DNA of 64,000 bases, from assembly GCF_000300335.1 (NCBI RefSeq), contig NZ_AMRM01000009.1, positions 62,001-126,000 on the forward strand, in the 5' to 3' direction. Position 1 is the first letter of the stretch; the number at the start of each line of letters is the position of its first letter. A program made the position numbers and the translations under genes. The notes under the pieces were generated by a model that saw only the letters and a list, made by a program, of their open reading frames with translations, was not told the DNA's origin and made no database searches. The DNA is from Nitratireductor pacificus pht-3B. GTDB lineage: Bacteria > Pseudomonadota > Alphaproteobacteria > Rhizobiales > Rhizobiaceae. Of this stretch, positions 37,429 through 47,465 are shown piece by piece.

Positions 37429-37857
37429 GGCTGTACGGGTAGCGCGCCGGCCCCCGCCTGTCCATCGCAAAGGGCGCAAACGGCGGCTCGCCGCGCGATG
37501 TGCTGACAGAAACGGACGCCGTGCAGGTCGCCCGAATCAGGGCAGCCGGCTATCGATCACGTCTTTGTTACGAACTTGTAATGGTCGTGCCCTTGAATAG
37601 CCACGTTCGCGCACGAAATATCACACAGCGGCAATTTTTCGCCGTGGTCCGGCCAAGGCTCGTCCCCCGCCTTTTCCGGGCAATAGCGGCAGCCTCATCC
37701 CCCCTCTCCGGGCTGCCGCGGTGTTTCAAGCATGGCCGCCGTGGTATCCCCTCCACCACGGCGGCACTTGCGTTTCTGGGGGATGGCCGACAGGCCAGAG
37801 AGTGTTCCAAAAGCAACGACGCCAACCCCGCGCCGCTCATCAGGACCGTTCGCAGGT
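37429..37857. other. 429-bp gene-free gap between polA and mur
   Basis: Left half (37550-37640) is AT-richer than the surroundings and promoter-like for polA. The right half has two perfect hairpins: GCGGCAGCC/GGCTGCCGC (37686-37719) and GCCGCCGTGGT/ACCACGGCGGC (37735-37765). No frame here has codon use or motifs of a real protein; a small RNA cannot be excluded. Confidence 0.5.
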
Positions 37858-38289
37858 TCAGCCCTTCTTGCGCTTGCGCCCGTACAGCTCCAGCCGGTGG
37901 TGGACGATGTCGTAGCCCAGCGAGCGGGCGATTTCCTCCTGCAGCGCCTCGATTCTGTTCGAGTGGAATTCGATCACGTCGCCCGTGTCGAGGTCGATCA
38001 GGTGGTCATGATGCTCGCCGCCGGCCTGCTCGAAACGCGCGCGGCCACCCTCGAAGGCATGGCGATGAATGGCGCCCATGCCCTCGAGCAGCTTCATCGT
38101 GCGGTAGACGGTCGAGAGCGAAATGCTCGAATCGATCGCCGACGCGCGCTGGAAAATCTCCATCGCATCGGGGTGATCCTCCGTTTCGGTCAGGATCTGC
38201 AGGATGATCTTGCGCGGGCGCGTGATCCTGATGCCCGCGCGGCGCATCTCGCGCTCGTAATCCGGCTTGTGGTTCTGATGCTGATTCAT
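37858..38289 (-). CDS. mur: Fur-family metalloregulator, probably Mur (manganese uptake regulator)
   Basis: DNA-binding repressor of 143 residues. The winged helix has [27 protein letters not shown] and [22 protein letters not shown]; the metal/dimer domain has [20 protein letters not shown]. The usual Cys pair of zinc-containing Fur (CxxC after HDHLIC) is absent, as in rhizobial Mur. It is divergent from sitABCD with a palindromic Mur-type site between, which is the classic arrangement in Rhizobiales, so a Mn-responsive repressor is likely. The name Fur would also be defensible from sequence alone. Confidence 0.88.
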   Translation of the reverse strand: MNQHQNHKPDYEREMRRAGIRITRPRKIILQILTETEDHPDAMEIFQRASAIDSSISLSTVYRTMKLLEGMGAIHRHAFEGGRARFEQAGGEHHDHLIDLDTGDVIEFHSNRIEALQEEIARSLGYDIVHHRLELYGRKRKKG

Positions 38290-38394
38290 GGCCCGACTAT
38301 GCGCCAGATGACAATCAGTTGCAAAGAGCCAGCCGCTGCACGCCGTGCAGCATGCCCAGGAAACCGACCTTCCGGGTGTCGCGTTGCTTTTTAA

Positions 38395-38444
38395 TGCAAA
38401 TGATTTGCAAGAGCGTTGACGAGCGCCCTGCTTTCGGTCTAGCT
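38395..38444 (+). promoter_or_regulatory. Mur-type operator and sitA promoter
   Basis: TGCAAATGATTTGCA at 38395-38409 is a perfect 7-1-7 palindrome. Seven bases on lies TTGACG (38416-38421), then a 17-base spacer and CTAGCT (38439-38444), a plausible -35/-10 pair for sitA. Mn-Mur bound here would overlap the promoter's upstream edge (inference). Confidence 0.65.
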
Positions 38445-38486
38445 TCCGTAGCGTGATTTCATTGCGCTTCGCCCAAGGGGATTCTT

Positions 38487-39380
38487 ATGCGTTTAGCCAG
38501 AGGTCTGGCCGTGTTGCTCGTCGCGGCCTTTTCCATATCGCCCGCCTTCGCGCAGGATGAGCGTTTCAAGGCCGTCACCACATTCACCGTCATCGCCGAC
38601 ATGGCCCGCAACGTCGCGGGCGATGCCGCCGTGGTCGAATCGATCACCAAGCCGAATGCGGAGATCCATAACTACCAGCCCACGCCGGGCGATATCCTGC
38701 GGGCGCAGGACGCCGACCTGATCCTGTGGAACGGATTGAACCTCGAACTCTGGTTCGAGCGCTTCTTCCGCAATCTGAAGGATGTGCCGAGCGTCGTGGT
38801 CTCGGAAGGCGTCGAGCCGATGGGCATCGCCGAGGGGCCCTATACGGGCAAGCCCAATCCGCATGCCTGGATGTCGCCCAGCGACGCGCTGACCTATGTC
38901 GACAACATCCGCGATGCCTTCTCCGAGCACGATCCGGAGAATGCAGAGACTTATGCGAAGAACGCCGAGGCCTACAAGGCGGAGATCAGGGCCGTCGTGG
39001 ATCCGATCCGCGAGCGCCTCTCGGCCATTACAGAGGATCACCGGGTTCTCGTCACCAGCGAGGGCGCCTTCAGCTATCTCGCCCGCGATTTCGGCCTGAA
39101 GGAACTCTACATCTGGCCGATCAACGCCGACCAGCAGGGCACGCCGCAGCAGGTGCGCCACGTGATCGACCAGATCAGGGAAACCAGGGCGCCCGCCGTC
39201 TTCAGCGAAAGCACCGTCTCTCCCGATCCGGCGCAACAGGTGGCGCGCGAGACCGGCGCGAAATATGGCGGCGTCCTCTACGTGGACTCGCTCAGCGACG
39301 CCGGCGGCGCGGTGCCCACCTATCTGGATCTCCTTCGGGTCACCAGCGAAACGATCGCCGAAGGACTGGCCGGCAAATGA
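38487..39380 (+). CDS. sitA: Manganese/iron ABC transporter substrate-binding protein SitA
   Basis: Periplasmic cluster-9 metal receptor of 297 residues. A signal peptide ends near SPAFAQD; metal ligands lie in [13 protein letters not shown] (His), [17 protein letters not shown] (His), [16 protein letters not shown] (Glu) and [16 protein letters not shown] (Asp). Start ATG 38487, first gene of a four-gene operon with 4-bp overlaps throughout. The adjacent mur gene and operator support Mn(II) as main substrate. Confidence 0.95.
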   Translation: MRLARGLAVLLVAAFSISPAFAQDERFKAVTTFTVIADMARNVAGDAAVVESITKPNAEIHNYQPTPGDILRAQDADLILWNGLNLELWFERFFRNLKDVPSVVVSEGVEPMGIAEGPYTGKPNPHAWMSPSDALTYVDNIRDAFSEHDPENAETYAKNAEAYKAEIRAVVDPIRERLSAITEDHRVLVTSEGAFSYLARDFGLKELYIWPINADQQGTPQQVRHVIDQIRETRAPAVFSESTVSPDPAQQVARETGAKYGGVLYVDSLSDAGGAVPTYLDLLRVTSETIAEGLAGK

Positions 39381-40282
39381 ACGCCCCCGTGATCGACAAG
39401 AACAGGAAGCCGGCAGCCCAGTCTGCCGGCATCGACGTTCGGGACGTGACCGTCACCTACCGGAACGGCCACACGGCGCTGCGCGACGCCAGCTTCTCCA
39501 TTCCCACCGGAACCATCGCGGCGCTTGTCGGCGTCAATGGCAGCGGCAAGTCCACGCTGTTCAAGGCGATCATGGGCTTCGTGCCGCTCGCCAGAGGCGC
39601 GGTTTCCATCCTCGGCCAGCCCGCCGGCCGCGCCCTGAAGCGCAATGTCGTGGCCTATGTGCCGCAGGCCGAGGAGGTGGACTGGAACTTTCCCGTTCTC
39701 GTCGAGGACGTGGTGATGATGGGCCGCTACGGCCATATGAACTTCATGCGCTGGCCGCGCCGTCAGGATCACGAGATGGTCGAGGCGGCGCTCGAGCGCG
39801 TCGGCATGGCCGATTTCCGCAAGCGCCAGATCGGCGAACTCTCCGGCGGCCAGAAGAAGCGCGTCTTCCTGGCGCGCGCGCTGGCGCAGGAAGGCCGGGT
39901 GATCCTGCTCGACGAGCCGTTCACCGGGGTCGATGTGCGCACGGAAGAGTCCATCATCGCGCTCCTGAAGGCGTTGCGCGCGGAGGGGCATGTGATGCTG
40001 GTCTCAACGCATAATCTCGGCAGCGTGCCGCGTTTCTGCGACCGGACCGTCCTGATCAACCGCACGGTCCTTGCCGCCGGGCTGACGCAGGAGGTTTTCA
40101 CCCGCGCCAATCTGGAAAAGGCCTTCGGCGGCGTCCTGCGCCAGTTCACGCTGGGCGGTGCGGACCTGCACGAGGACGCAGCGGAGGATTCGCGCCGGCT
40201 GACGGTGCTGACCGACGACGAGCGGCCCTTCGTGATCTATGGCGACGAGGACGGACGCTCCGCGGGGGATGGCCGGAAATGA
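39377..40282 (+). CDS. sitB: Manganese/iron ABC transporter ATP-binding protein SitB
   Basis: 301-residue ATPase. Walker A is [16 protein letters not shown], the signature [15 protein letters not shown] and Walker [14 protein letters not shown]; the Mn-transporter motif [20 protein letters not shown] is typical of SitB/MntB. The start at 39377 overlaps the sitA stop (ATGA). About 40 residues at the C terminus extend beyond the ATPase core and are rich in Asp/Glu. Longer upstream frames are shadows of sitA. Confidence 0.95.
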   Translation: MNAPVIDKNRKPAAQSAGIDVRDVTVTYRNGHTALRDASFSIPTGTIAALVGVNGSGKSTLFKAIMGFVPLARGAVSILGQPAGRALKRNVVAYVPQAEEVDWNFPVLVEDVVMMGRYGHMNFMRWPRRQDHEMVEAALERVGMADFRKRQIGELSGGQKKRVFLARALAQEGRVILLDEPFTGVDVRTEESIIALLKALRAEGHVMLVSTHNLGSVPRFCDRTVLINRTVLAAGLTQEVFTRANLEKAFGGVLRQFTLGGADLHEDAAEDSRRLTVLTDDERPFVIYGDEDGRSAGDGRK

Positions 40283-41154
40283 GCGCCTATCTGCTCGAAC
40301 CCTTCTCCTACGGCTACATGGTCAACGCCATGTGGGTCAGCGCCCTGGTGGGCGGGGTCTGCGCCTTCCTCTCCGCCTATCTGATGCTCAAGGGCTGGTC
40401 GCTGATCGGCGACGCGCTGTCGCACTCGATCGTTCCGGGCGTCGCCGGGGCCTACATGTTGGGCCTGCCGTTCTCCATCGGCGCGTTCTTCGCCGGCGGG
40501 CTTGCGGCGGGCACGATGTTCTTCCTCAACCAGCGCACCAAGCTGCGCGAGGACGCCATCATCGGCCTGATCTTCACCTCCTTCTTCGGCCTCGGGCTGT
40601 TCATGGTCTCGCTGTCGCCGGCGGCGGTGAACATCCAGACCATCGTGCTCGGCAACGTGCTCGCCATCACGCCTTCGGACACGCTGCAGCTCGTCATCAT
40701 CTCCGGTGTCACGCTGGCCGTGCTGGCGGTCAAGTGGAAGGATTTGATGGTCGCCTTCTTCGACGAGAACCACGCGCGCTCCATCGGCCTCAATCCGGGC
40801 CGGCTGCGGTTCATCTTCTTCACGCTGCTCAGCGCCTGCACCGTCGCAGCCATGCAGACGGTGGGGGCCTTCCTCGTCATCGCCATGGTGGTGACGCCCG
40901 GGGCGACGGCCTATCTCCTGACCGACCGCTTTCCGCGGCTTGTGGCGATCGCCGTCGCCATCGGCGCGCTTTCGAGCTTTGTCGGCGCCTATGCGAGCTA
41001 TTTCCTCGATGGCGCCACGGGCGGGATTATCGTCGTGCTGCAGACGCTGGCCTTCCTGACCGCCTTCGTCCTCGCGCCGAAGCACGGGCTTCTCGCCGCG
41101 CGCCGGCGCGCGCGCGAAGCGCTGGAAGGCGATATGCAGGGGATGGGCGCATGA
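40279..41154 (+). CDS. sitC: Manganese/iron ABC transporter permease SitC
   Basis: Inner-membrane permease of 291 residues with about eight transmembrane helices. [20 protein letters not shown] and [20 protein letters not shown] are ABC-3 family signatures. It overlaps sitB (ATGA at 40279) and sitD (ATGA at 41151). Homologous to sitD next door; the two form the heterodimeric channel. Confidence 0.95.
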   Translation: MSAYLLEPFSYGYMVNAMWVSALVGGVCAFLSAYLMLKGWSLIGDALSHSIVPGVAGAYMLGLPFSIGAFFAGGLAAGTMFFLNQRTKLREDAIIGLIFTSFFGLGLFMVSLSPAAVNIQTIVLGNVLAITPSDTLQLVIISGVTLAVLAVKWKDLMVAFFDENHARSIGLNPGRLRFIFFTLLSACTVAAMQTVGAFLVIAMVVTPGATAYLLTDRFPRLVAIAVAIGALSSFVGAYASYFLDGATGGIIVVLQTLAFLTAFVLAPKHGLLAARRRAREALEGDMQGMGA

Positions 41155-42020
41155 ACGGCTTTGTCGACACGTTGATGCTGCCCTTCGCCTTTCCCTTCAT
41201 GCAGCAGGCCTTCATCATCTCGGTGCTGATCGCCGCGCCCATGGCGCTGCTGTCCTGCTTCCTGGTGCTCAAGGGCTGGTCGCTGATGGGCGATGCCGTC
41301 AGTCATGCGGTGCTGCCGGGGGTGGTCATCGCCTACATCATCGGCATCCCCTTCGCCATCGGCGCCTTCGTGGCCGGCATGACCTGCGTCGTGGGCATCG
41401 GCTATCTGAAGGAAAACAGCCGGGTGAAGGAGGACACGATCATGGGCGTGGTCTTCTCCGGCATGTTCGGGCTGGGCCTGCTGCTCTACACCAAGATCCG
41501 GACCGAGGTGCATCTCGACCACATCCTGTTCGGCGACATGCTGGGCGTGACCTGGGGCGATATCGCGCAGACGGGCGTCATCGCGCTGTTCGTGTGCGTG
41601 GCGATCCTGGTGTTCCGCCGCGATCTGCTCCTGAACGCCTTCGACGGGCAGCACGCGAAGGCCATCGGCCTGCCGGTGCGGGTGCTGCATTACGGGCTGC
41701 TGTCGATCCTGTCGCTGACCATCGTGGCGGCGCTGACGGCGGTGGGCATCATCCTGGCGATCGCGCTTCTGATCGGGCCAGGGGCGGTGGCGTTCCTGCT
41801 GGTCCGGCGGTTCGACCGGATGCTGCTCGTCAGTCTGGCGGTGGCGCTGTTCTCGTCGTTTTTCGGCGTCTATCTGAGCTTCTTCCTCGACAGCGCGCCG
41901 GCGCCGACCATTGTGCTCCTGATGACGGGACTGTTCGTGGCGGCCTTCATCCACACGCTGCGCCGCAGCGCGCGGGAGGATGCGGCGCGGGTAGACGCTG
42001 TCGGGCCCCTCTCTCAGTAG
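41151..42020 (+). CDS. sitD: Manganese/iron ABC transporter permease SitD
   Basis: 289-residue ABC-3 permease. CFLVLKGWSLMGDAVSHAVL and VGIILAIALLIGPGAVAFLL parallel the motifs of sitC. It ends the operon; the arginine-rich C terminus (TLRRSAREDAARVD) is cytoplasmic. A palindromic repeat follows within 35 bp and may limit transcription into the convergent RidA-like gene. Confidence 0.95.
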   Translation: MNGFVDTLMLPFAFPFMQQAFIISVLIAAPMALLSCFLVLKGWSLMGDAVSHAVLPGVVIAYIIGIPFAIGAFVAGMTCVVGIGYLKENSRVKEDTIMGVVFSGMFGLGLLLYTKIRTEVHLDHILFGDMLGVTWGDIAQTGVIALFVCVAILVFRRDLLLNAFDGQHAKAIGLPVRVLHYGLLSILSLTIVAALTAVGIILAIALLIGPGAVAFLLVRRFDRMLLVSLAVALFSSFFGVYLSFFLDSAPAPTIVLLMTGLFVAAFIHTLRRSAREDAARVDAVGPLSQ

Positions 42021-42050
42021 GCGTCAGGGCAATCGCATAGGGTGGTGCAG

Positions 42051-42149
42051 TACCCCCACCCCTTACCCCTCCCCTCAAGGGGGAGGGGGATCATCGAGCG
42101 AACTGCGTTTCTTCCCTCCCCCTTGAGGGGAGGGATCGAGGGTGGGGGT
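42051..42149. repeat. Inverted repeat element of the CCCCTCAAGGGGGAGGGG type
   Basis: The outer arms ACCCCCACCCC and GAGGGTGGGGGT enclose TCCCCTCAAGGGGGAGGGG and its mirrored partner CCCTCCCCCTTGAGGGGAGG. It lies between the convergent sitD and RidA-like genes. Confidence 0.8.
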
Positions 42150-42164
42150 CGCAGGCAGGTGGCT

Positions 42165-42572
42165 TCAGTCCGGCAGGACCGCCGTCGCCTCGATCTCCAC
42201 CTTGGCCCGGTCCTCGATCAGCGCGGTGACCTGCATCACGCTCATGGGCGGGAAGTTGCGGCCCATCACGGCGCGGTAGGCCTCGCCAAGCTCGCGCAGG
42301 CGGCTTGTATAGGCCTGCTTGTCGGTGATGAACCAGGTGAGCCGCACCACATGCTCCGGCCCGGCGCCGGCTTCCTTCAGCAGCGTGACGACGTTCTCCA
42401 GCGCCTGCCGCACCTGGGCGATGAAGTCGTCGGTCTCGAATTCCTGGCTGCCGTTCCAGCCGATCTGGCCGCCCAGGAAGACGGTGCGCCCCCGTGCAAC
42501 GACACCATTGGAATATCCCCTGGCGGGAACCCAGTCGTCGGGCTGGAGAATCTGGTGAAGCGGGACAGTCAT
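42165..42572 (-). CDS. RidA-family (YjgF/UK114) protein
   Basis: Trimeric enamine/imine deaminase fold, 135 residues. MTVPLHQILQPDDWVPARGY, GRTVFLGGQIGWNG, ALENVVTLLKEAGAGPEHV and KVEIEATAVLP are family landmarks. At the place of the catalytic RidA arginine the protein reads PPMSVMQVTAL, so it belongs to a non-RidA subfamily and deaminase activity is not assured. It follows livF by 35 bp as the last gene of the aromatic-catabolic operon. A role in handling an enamine such as the 2-aminobenzoyl-CoA ring-reduction product is plausible (inference). Confidence 0.87.
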   Translation of the reverse strand: MTVPLHQILQPDDWVPARGYSNGVVARGRTVFLGGQIGWNGSQEFETDDFIAQVRQALENVVTLLKEAGAGPEHVVRLTWFITDKQAYTSRLRELGEAYRAVMGRNFPPMSVMQVTALIEDRAKVEIEATAVLPD

Positions 42573-42607
42573 GCTATTTCCTTCATGCTTGGGAACGGGG
42601 GGCGTGG

Positions 42608-43290
<683 letters not shown>

Positions 43291-43294
<4 letters not shown>

Positions 43295-44040
43295 GCGCCC
43301 TCTCCCAGATAGGCTTCGCGGACATCGGGATGATTGCGGATCTCGTCGACCGTTCCCGTGGCGATGATGCGCCCGTAGACGAGAACGGAAATGCGGTCGG
43401 CGAGGGCGAAGACCGCGTCCATGTCGTGCTCGATCAGCAGGATCGGGGCCTCACGGCGCAGGCCGTCGAGAAAGCCGGTCAGCGCCTGCGAACCCTCCGG
43501 CCCCATGCCGGCCATCGGCTCGTCCAGCAGGAAGGCCCTGGCGCCGAGCGCCAGTGCGATGGCGATCTCGAGCTGGCGGCGTTCGCCGTGCGAAAGCTCG
43601 GCCGCCGGCACATCGGCACGGTCCGAAAGGCCGACGCGGGCGAGCGCCGCGCGGGCGGGTTCCGTCAGGCTCGCGTCGCGCATGACGGGCCGGAAGAAGC
43701 GGAAGCTCGATCCCTCGCGCGCCTGCACGGCCAGCATGACATTGCGCAGGGCGGAGAACTCCGGCGCCAGCGACGAGACCTGGAAGGTGCGGCCCATGCC
43801 TAGCCGCGCCCGCGCCGCAACGTCGAGCGGCTTGACGTCGCGCCCGGCGAAGCGGATCTCGCCGCTGTCCGGCTTCAGCGATCCGGCGATCTGATGGATC
43901 AGCGTCGACTTGCCGGCACCGTTGGGGCCGATCAGCGCGTGGATCTCCCCCGGCCTGAGGTCAAGGCTGACACCGTCCGTCGCCTTCAGCGCGCCAAAGC
44001 TCTTCTTCAGGTTGCGGATCTCGAGGATGGGTTCAGCCAT
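43291..44040 (-). CDS. livG: ABC transporter ATP-binding protein LivG (second system)
   Basis: 249-residue ATPase from ATG 44040 (MAEPILEIRNLKKSFG). Walker A GPNGAGKSTLIHQIAG, LivG-type GMGRTFQVSSLAPEFSALRN, signature LSHGERRQLEIAIAL and switch His in ILLIEHDMDAVF are visible. The start overlaps the livM stop by 8 bp. Together with livF, livH, livM and the receptor at 46144 it makes a complete uptake system, probably for an aromatic acid or amino acid handled by the downstream enzymes (inference). Confidence 0.93.
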
Positions 44041-45004
44041 GCCGCGCCCTCCCGGCAAGCATGCCCATCACGCCGCCGCGGGCGAACAGCACCACGCCGA
44101 GCAGGATCAGGCCGAGGAAGAGCTGCCAGTGCTCCGTAATGCCGCCCAGGGCGAATTCGAACAGGACATAGACGATGGCCCCCGCAAGCGGCCCCGCCAG
44201 CCGCCCGACGCCGCCGAGGATGATCAGCACGATCAGCTCGCCCGACATGTGCCAGGAGAACATGGAGGGGCTGACGAAGCGGTTGAGGTCGGCGAACAGC
44301 GCCCCGGCCACCGCCGTCATCATGGCGGAGACGACAAAGGCCGCGAGCCGGATGCGGAACGGGACGATGCCGACGGCGGCAAGCCGCGTCTCGTTCTGCC
44401 GGCCAGCCTGCAGCGCCGCGCCGAAGCGCGAATCGCGGATCAGCGCGAACAGGACGAGGCCGGCCGCCAGCAGGGCGAAGCTGATCAGGAAGAAGCTCAT
44501 CGGCACCAGCGTGTTGGCGCCGGGGAAGGCGTTGCGCACATAGATCGACAGGCCGTCCTCGCCGCCATAGGCGGGCCAGGAGATGGCGAAATAGTAGATC
44601 ATCTGCGCGAAGGCGAGCGTGATCATGATGAAGTACACGCCGGAGGTCCTGAGCGAGATCAGGCCGATCAGCATGGCGACGATGCCGGCGATGACGGCGC
44701 CGGCGATCCAGATGACGATCATCTGGTTGGTGCCCGGCAGGCCGAGCAGCAGGGGTTCGCCGTTGAAGGCGTGGGTGGCGAGGATACCGGCGGCATAGCC
44801 GCCGATGCCGAAGAAGGCGGCATGGCCGAAGGACACCAGCCCGCCGAGGCCGAGCGCGATGTTCAGCCCCGTCGCCGCCAGCGCCAGAATGGCGATGCGC
44901 GTGGCGAGCGTGATGTAGAACGGCTCGCCCATCGCCTGCGCGGCGAACGGGGCGGCCAGCAGGCCGAGGACCAGAAGGGCGGTGACGATCGTTTCGCGGC
45001 TCAT
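44033..45004 (-). CDS. livM: Branched-chain amino acid-type ABC transporter permease LivM (second system)
   Basis: 323-residue membrane permease. LNIALGLGGLVSFGHAAFFG, SGVYFIMITLAFAQM, ADLNRFVSPSMFSWHMSGEL and LIILGGVGRLAGPLAGA are LivM hallmarks. 9 bp after livH, 8-bp overlap with livG. Confidence 0.93.
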   Translation of the reverse strand: MSRETIVTALLVLGLLAAPFAAQAMGEPFYITLATRIAILALAATGLNIALGLGGLVSFGHAAFFGIGGYAAGILATHAFNGEPLLLGLPGTNQMIVIWIAGAVIAGIVAMLIGLISLRTSGVYFIMITLAFAQMIYYFAISWPAYGGEDGLSIYVRNAFPGANTLVPMSFFLISFALLAAGLVLFALIRDSRFGAALQAGRQNETRLAAVGIVPFRIRLAAFVVSAMMTAVAGALFADLNRFVSPSMFSWHMSGELIVLIILGGVGRLAGPLAGAIVYVLFEFALGGITEHWQLFLGLILLGVVLFARGGVMGMLAGRARHG

Positions 45005-45013
45005 CCCGTCACC

Positions 45014-45934
45014 TCACGCGCTCGCCGCGAACAGGCCGCGCGGCCTGAAGGCGAGGATCAGGGCCATGACGATGTAGATCAGCATGGAGGCGAGCGCCGC
45101 GCCGACGGTAGCGGCGTCCGAGGGGGGCATGAACAGGCCGAAGAGATGCGGCAGCAGGAAGCGGCCGAGCGTCTCGGTGAGGCCGACCAGCACCGAGCCG
45201 ATCAGCGCGCCCTTGATGGAGCCGATGCCGCCGATGACGATGACGACGAAGGCGAGGATCAGCACCGGTTCTCCCATGCCCACCTGCACCGACTGCAGCG
45301 CGCCGACCATGGCGCCCGCGAGGCCGGCAAGCGCGGCGCCGAGGGCGAAGACCAGCGTATAGAGCGTGCCGATGTCGATGCCGAGCGCGCCGATCATCTC
45401 GCGGTCGCTTTCGCCGGCGCGGATGCGCATGCCGAGCCGGGTCTTGCCGATCAGCAGGTACAGGCCGATGGCGACGGCGATGCCGACGCCGATGACGGCG
45501 AGGCGGTAGACCGGATATTGCGCGCCGCCCGGCAGATGCACGGCGCCCGACAGAAGCTGCGGAATGTCGAGATAGAGCGGGAACGAGCCGAAGACCCAGC
45601 GCGTCCCTTCCGAGAAGATGAGGATGAGCGCGAAGGTGGCGAGCACCTGGTCGAGATGGTCGCGCTCGTAGAGTCGCCTTATGACGAGGATCTCGACGAG
45701 CGCGCCGGCGGCGGCAGCGGCGGCCAGGCTGGCGACCAGACCCAGCCAGAACGAGCCGGTCGCGGCGGCGACGGTCGCGCAGGCGAAGGCGCCGATCATG
45801 AACAGCGAGCCGTGGGCGAGGTTGATCAGACCCATCACGCCGAAGATCAGCGTCAGTCCGGCCGCCATCAGGAACAGCATGACGCCGAACTGAAGTCCGT
45901 TCAGGATTTGCTCTATGAGGAGGGCTAGGGACAC
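45014..45934 (-). CDS. livH: Branched-chain amino acid-type ABC transporter permease LivH (second system)
   Basis: 306-residue membrane permease. LNGLQFGVMLFLMAAGLTLI, MGLINLAHGSLFMIGAF and VIVIGGIGSIKGALIGS are typical. First of the permease genes; 209 bp carrying a long inverted repeat separate it from the receptor gene upstream, so receptor and permeases may be unequally expressed. Confidence 0.93.
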   Translation of the reverse strand: MSLALLIEQILNGLQFGVMLFLMAAGLTLIFGVMGLINLAHGSLFMIGAFACATVAAATGSFWLGLVASLAAAAAAGALVEILVIRRLYERDHLDQVLATFALILIFSEGTRWVFGSFPLYLDIPQLLSGAVHLPGGAQYPVYRLAVIGVGIAVAIGLYLLIGKTRLGMRIRAGESDREMIGALGIDIGTLYTLVFALGAALAGLAGAMVGALQSVQVGMGEPVLILAFVVIVIGGIGSIKGALIGSVLVGLTETLGRFLLPHLFGLFMPPSDAATVGAALASMLIYIVMALILAFRPRGLFAASA

Positions 45935-45978
45935 GGGAGGTTTCGCGGTCTGGTTTTTAGGGTGGGCAATCCAGGCCC

Positions 45979-46129
45979 GTCATCCCGGAAAGCCGGGGGC
46001 TTATCCGGGACCCATTGGAAGAACGTTGTCGGGCGCAGCCCGGTCCTCGTTCAGACGCCGCCATCCTCTGCGGAGATCGGCCGCGCTTCTCAATGGGTCC
46101 CGGCTCTCCCTTCGGTCGGCCGGGATGAC
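45979..46129. repeat. Long imperfect inverted repeat between livH and its receptor gene
   Basis: GTCATCCCGG at 45979 is mirrored by CCGGGATGAC ending at 46129; GGGACCCATTG near 46009 is mirrored by CAATGGGTCCCGG near 46091. The transcript would fold into a long stem, possibly giving differential expression of receptor versus permeases. Confidence 0.75.
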
Positions 46130-46143
46130 GGTCTGACCTTGCT

Positions 46144-47280
46144 CTACATCTTGCACTCGGCGGCGTAGGCGTCCTTGTGGTCGGTGAAGGCGGTGCCGAC
46201 GATCTTGTTGGTCAGCGTGTCGCCGTCCTTCACCACCTCGCGAACGTAGAAGTCCTGGATCGGGTGGTTGTTGGTGTTGAACGAGAACTTGCCGCGCACG
46301 GAATCGAACTGCGCCTCTTTCAGCGCGGCACGGAAGGCGTCCTTGTCCTTGACGCTGGCCTTGGCCGCCGCCGAGAGGATCAGGTTCGCCGTGTCATAGG
46401 CCTGCGCGGCGTAGACGGACGGTAGGCGGCCATATTCGGCCTTGAAGCCGTCGACGAAGGCCTTGTTGGCGGCATTGTCGAGATCCGGGGCCCAGGAAGC
46501 GGTGTTCTTGACGCCCAGCGCGGCGTCGCCGATGGCCGGCAGCACGTCCTGGCTGAAGGAGAAGGCAGGCCCGAGCAGCGGCAGGCCGACGCCTGACTGC
46601 GCGTACTGCTTGGTGAAGGCGATGCCCATGCCGCCGGGCAGGAAGATGAACACCGAATCGGCGCCGGACGCGCGGATCTGGGCGATCTCGGCGGCGTAGT
46701 CGGTCTGGCCGAGCTTGGTGTAGACCTCGCCGGCCAGCTCGCCCTTGTAGTAGCGCTTGAAGCCGGTCAGCGAATCCTTGCCGGCCGGATAGTTGGGCGC
46801 CATGATGAAGGTCTTCTTGTAGTCCTTGTTGGCGGCCTCACCCATCGCCTCGTGGAAATTGTCGTTCTGGTAGGCGACGTTGAAGTAGTTCGGGCCGCAG
46901 CCGGCGCCGGCCAGCGCCGAGGGGCCGGCATTGACCGACAGGTAGATGATGTCCTGCGCCGTGACGGCGGGCACGACGGCCATGGCCAGGTTCGACCAGA
47001 TGATGCCGGTCATCAGATCGACCTTGTCGCTCTGGACCATCTTGTCGGCGATCTGCACGGCCAGTTCCGGCTTCTGCGCGTCGTCCTCGGTGACGACCTC
47101 GATCTCGCTGTTGCCCGACTGCTTGATGGCGAGCATGAAGCCATCGCGCGCGTCGATGCCGAGGCCGGCGCCGCCGCCCGACAGGGTGGTGATCATGCCG
47201 ATCTTGACCGGCTCGGCGAAGGCATTGCCGGCGAGGCCGGCGGAAAGCGCCAGCAGGCTGGCGGCAAGAATGTTTCTCAT
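46144..47280 (-). CDS. ABC transporter periplasmic substrate-binding protein (second liv system)
   Basis: 378-residue exported receptor. The signal peptide (MRNILAASLLALSAGLAG...) ends near NAFAEP. Type-1 periplasmic-binding pattern: IGMITTLSGGGAGLGIDARD, DKMVQSDKVDLMTGIIWS, GCGPNYFNVAYQNDNFHEA and FIMAPNYPAGKDSLTGFKRY. Relatives in aromatic-compound clusters bind benzoate-type acids, but the ligand cannot be read from sequence. Located between kynA and livH on the same strand. Confidence 0.9.
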   Translation of the reverse strand: MRNILAASLLALSAGLAGNAFAEPVKIGMITTLSGGGAGLGIDARDGFMLAIKQSGNSEIEVVTEDDAQKPELAVQIADKMVQSDKVDLMTGIIWSNLAMAVVPAVTAQDIIYLSVNAGPSALAGAGCGPNYFNVAYQNDNFHEAMGEAANKDYKKTFIMAPNYPAGKDSLTGFKRYYKGELAGEVYTKLGQTDYAAEIAQIRASGADSVFIFLPGGMGIAFTKQYAQSGVGLPLLGPAFSFSQDVLPAIGDAALGVKNTASWAPDLDNAANKAFVDGFKAEYGRLPSVYAAQAYDTANLILSAAAKASVKDKDAFRAALKEAQFDSVRGKFSFNTNNHPIQDFYVREVVKDGDTLTNKIVGTAFTDHKDAYAAECKM

Positions 47281-47322
47281 GGAAGTCTCCCTTTTATGTT
47301 CCCGTGTATCTGCAAGGGCAGG

Positions 47323-47443
47323 TGCCCGCCCCTCATCCGCCTGCCGGCACCTTCTCCCCGCGGGCGGGGAGAAGGAGGACGGTTGCGACGTCTATCACTC
47401 CCTCTCCCCGCTTGCGGGGAGAGGGTAAGGGTGAGGGGCCGGC
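47323..47443. repeat. Rhizobial palindromic repeat, paired-core form
   Basis: Two cores (CCTTCTCCCCGCGGGCGGGG and CCTCTCCCCGCTTGCGGGGA), bounded by CCCCTCATCCGCCTGCCGGC and TAAGGGTGAGGGGC. Same layout and orientation as 19031-19152. It lies between the receptor gene and kynA. Confidence 0.85.
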
Positions 47444-47465
47444 GCGGCGGTTGATCATCGTCTCC

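Noticed and set aside
35674-37506. 610-codon open frame on the plus strand
   Set aside because: Antisense shadow of polA; composition typical of an opposite-strand frame.
37500-38207. 235-codon plus-strand frame in the polA-mur gap
   Set aside because: Mostly antisense to mur, and the remainder crosses hairpins; composition is random-like.
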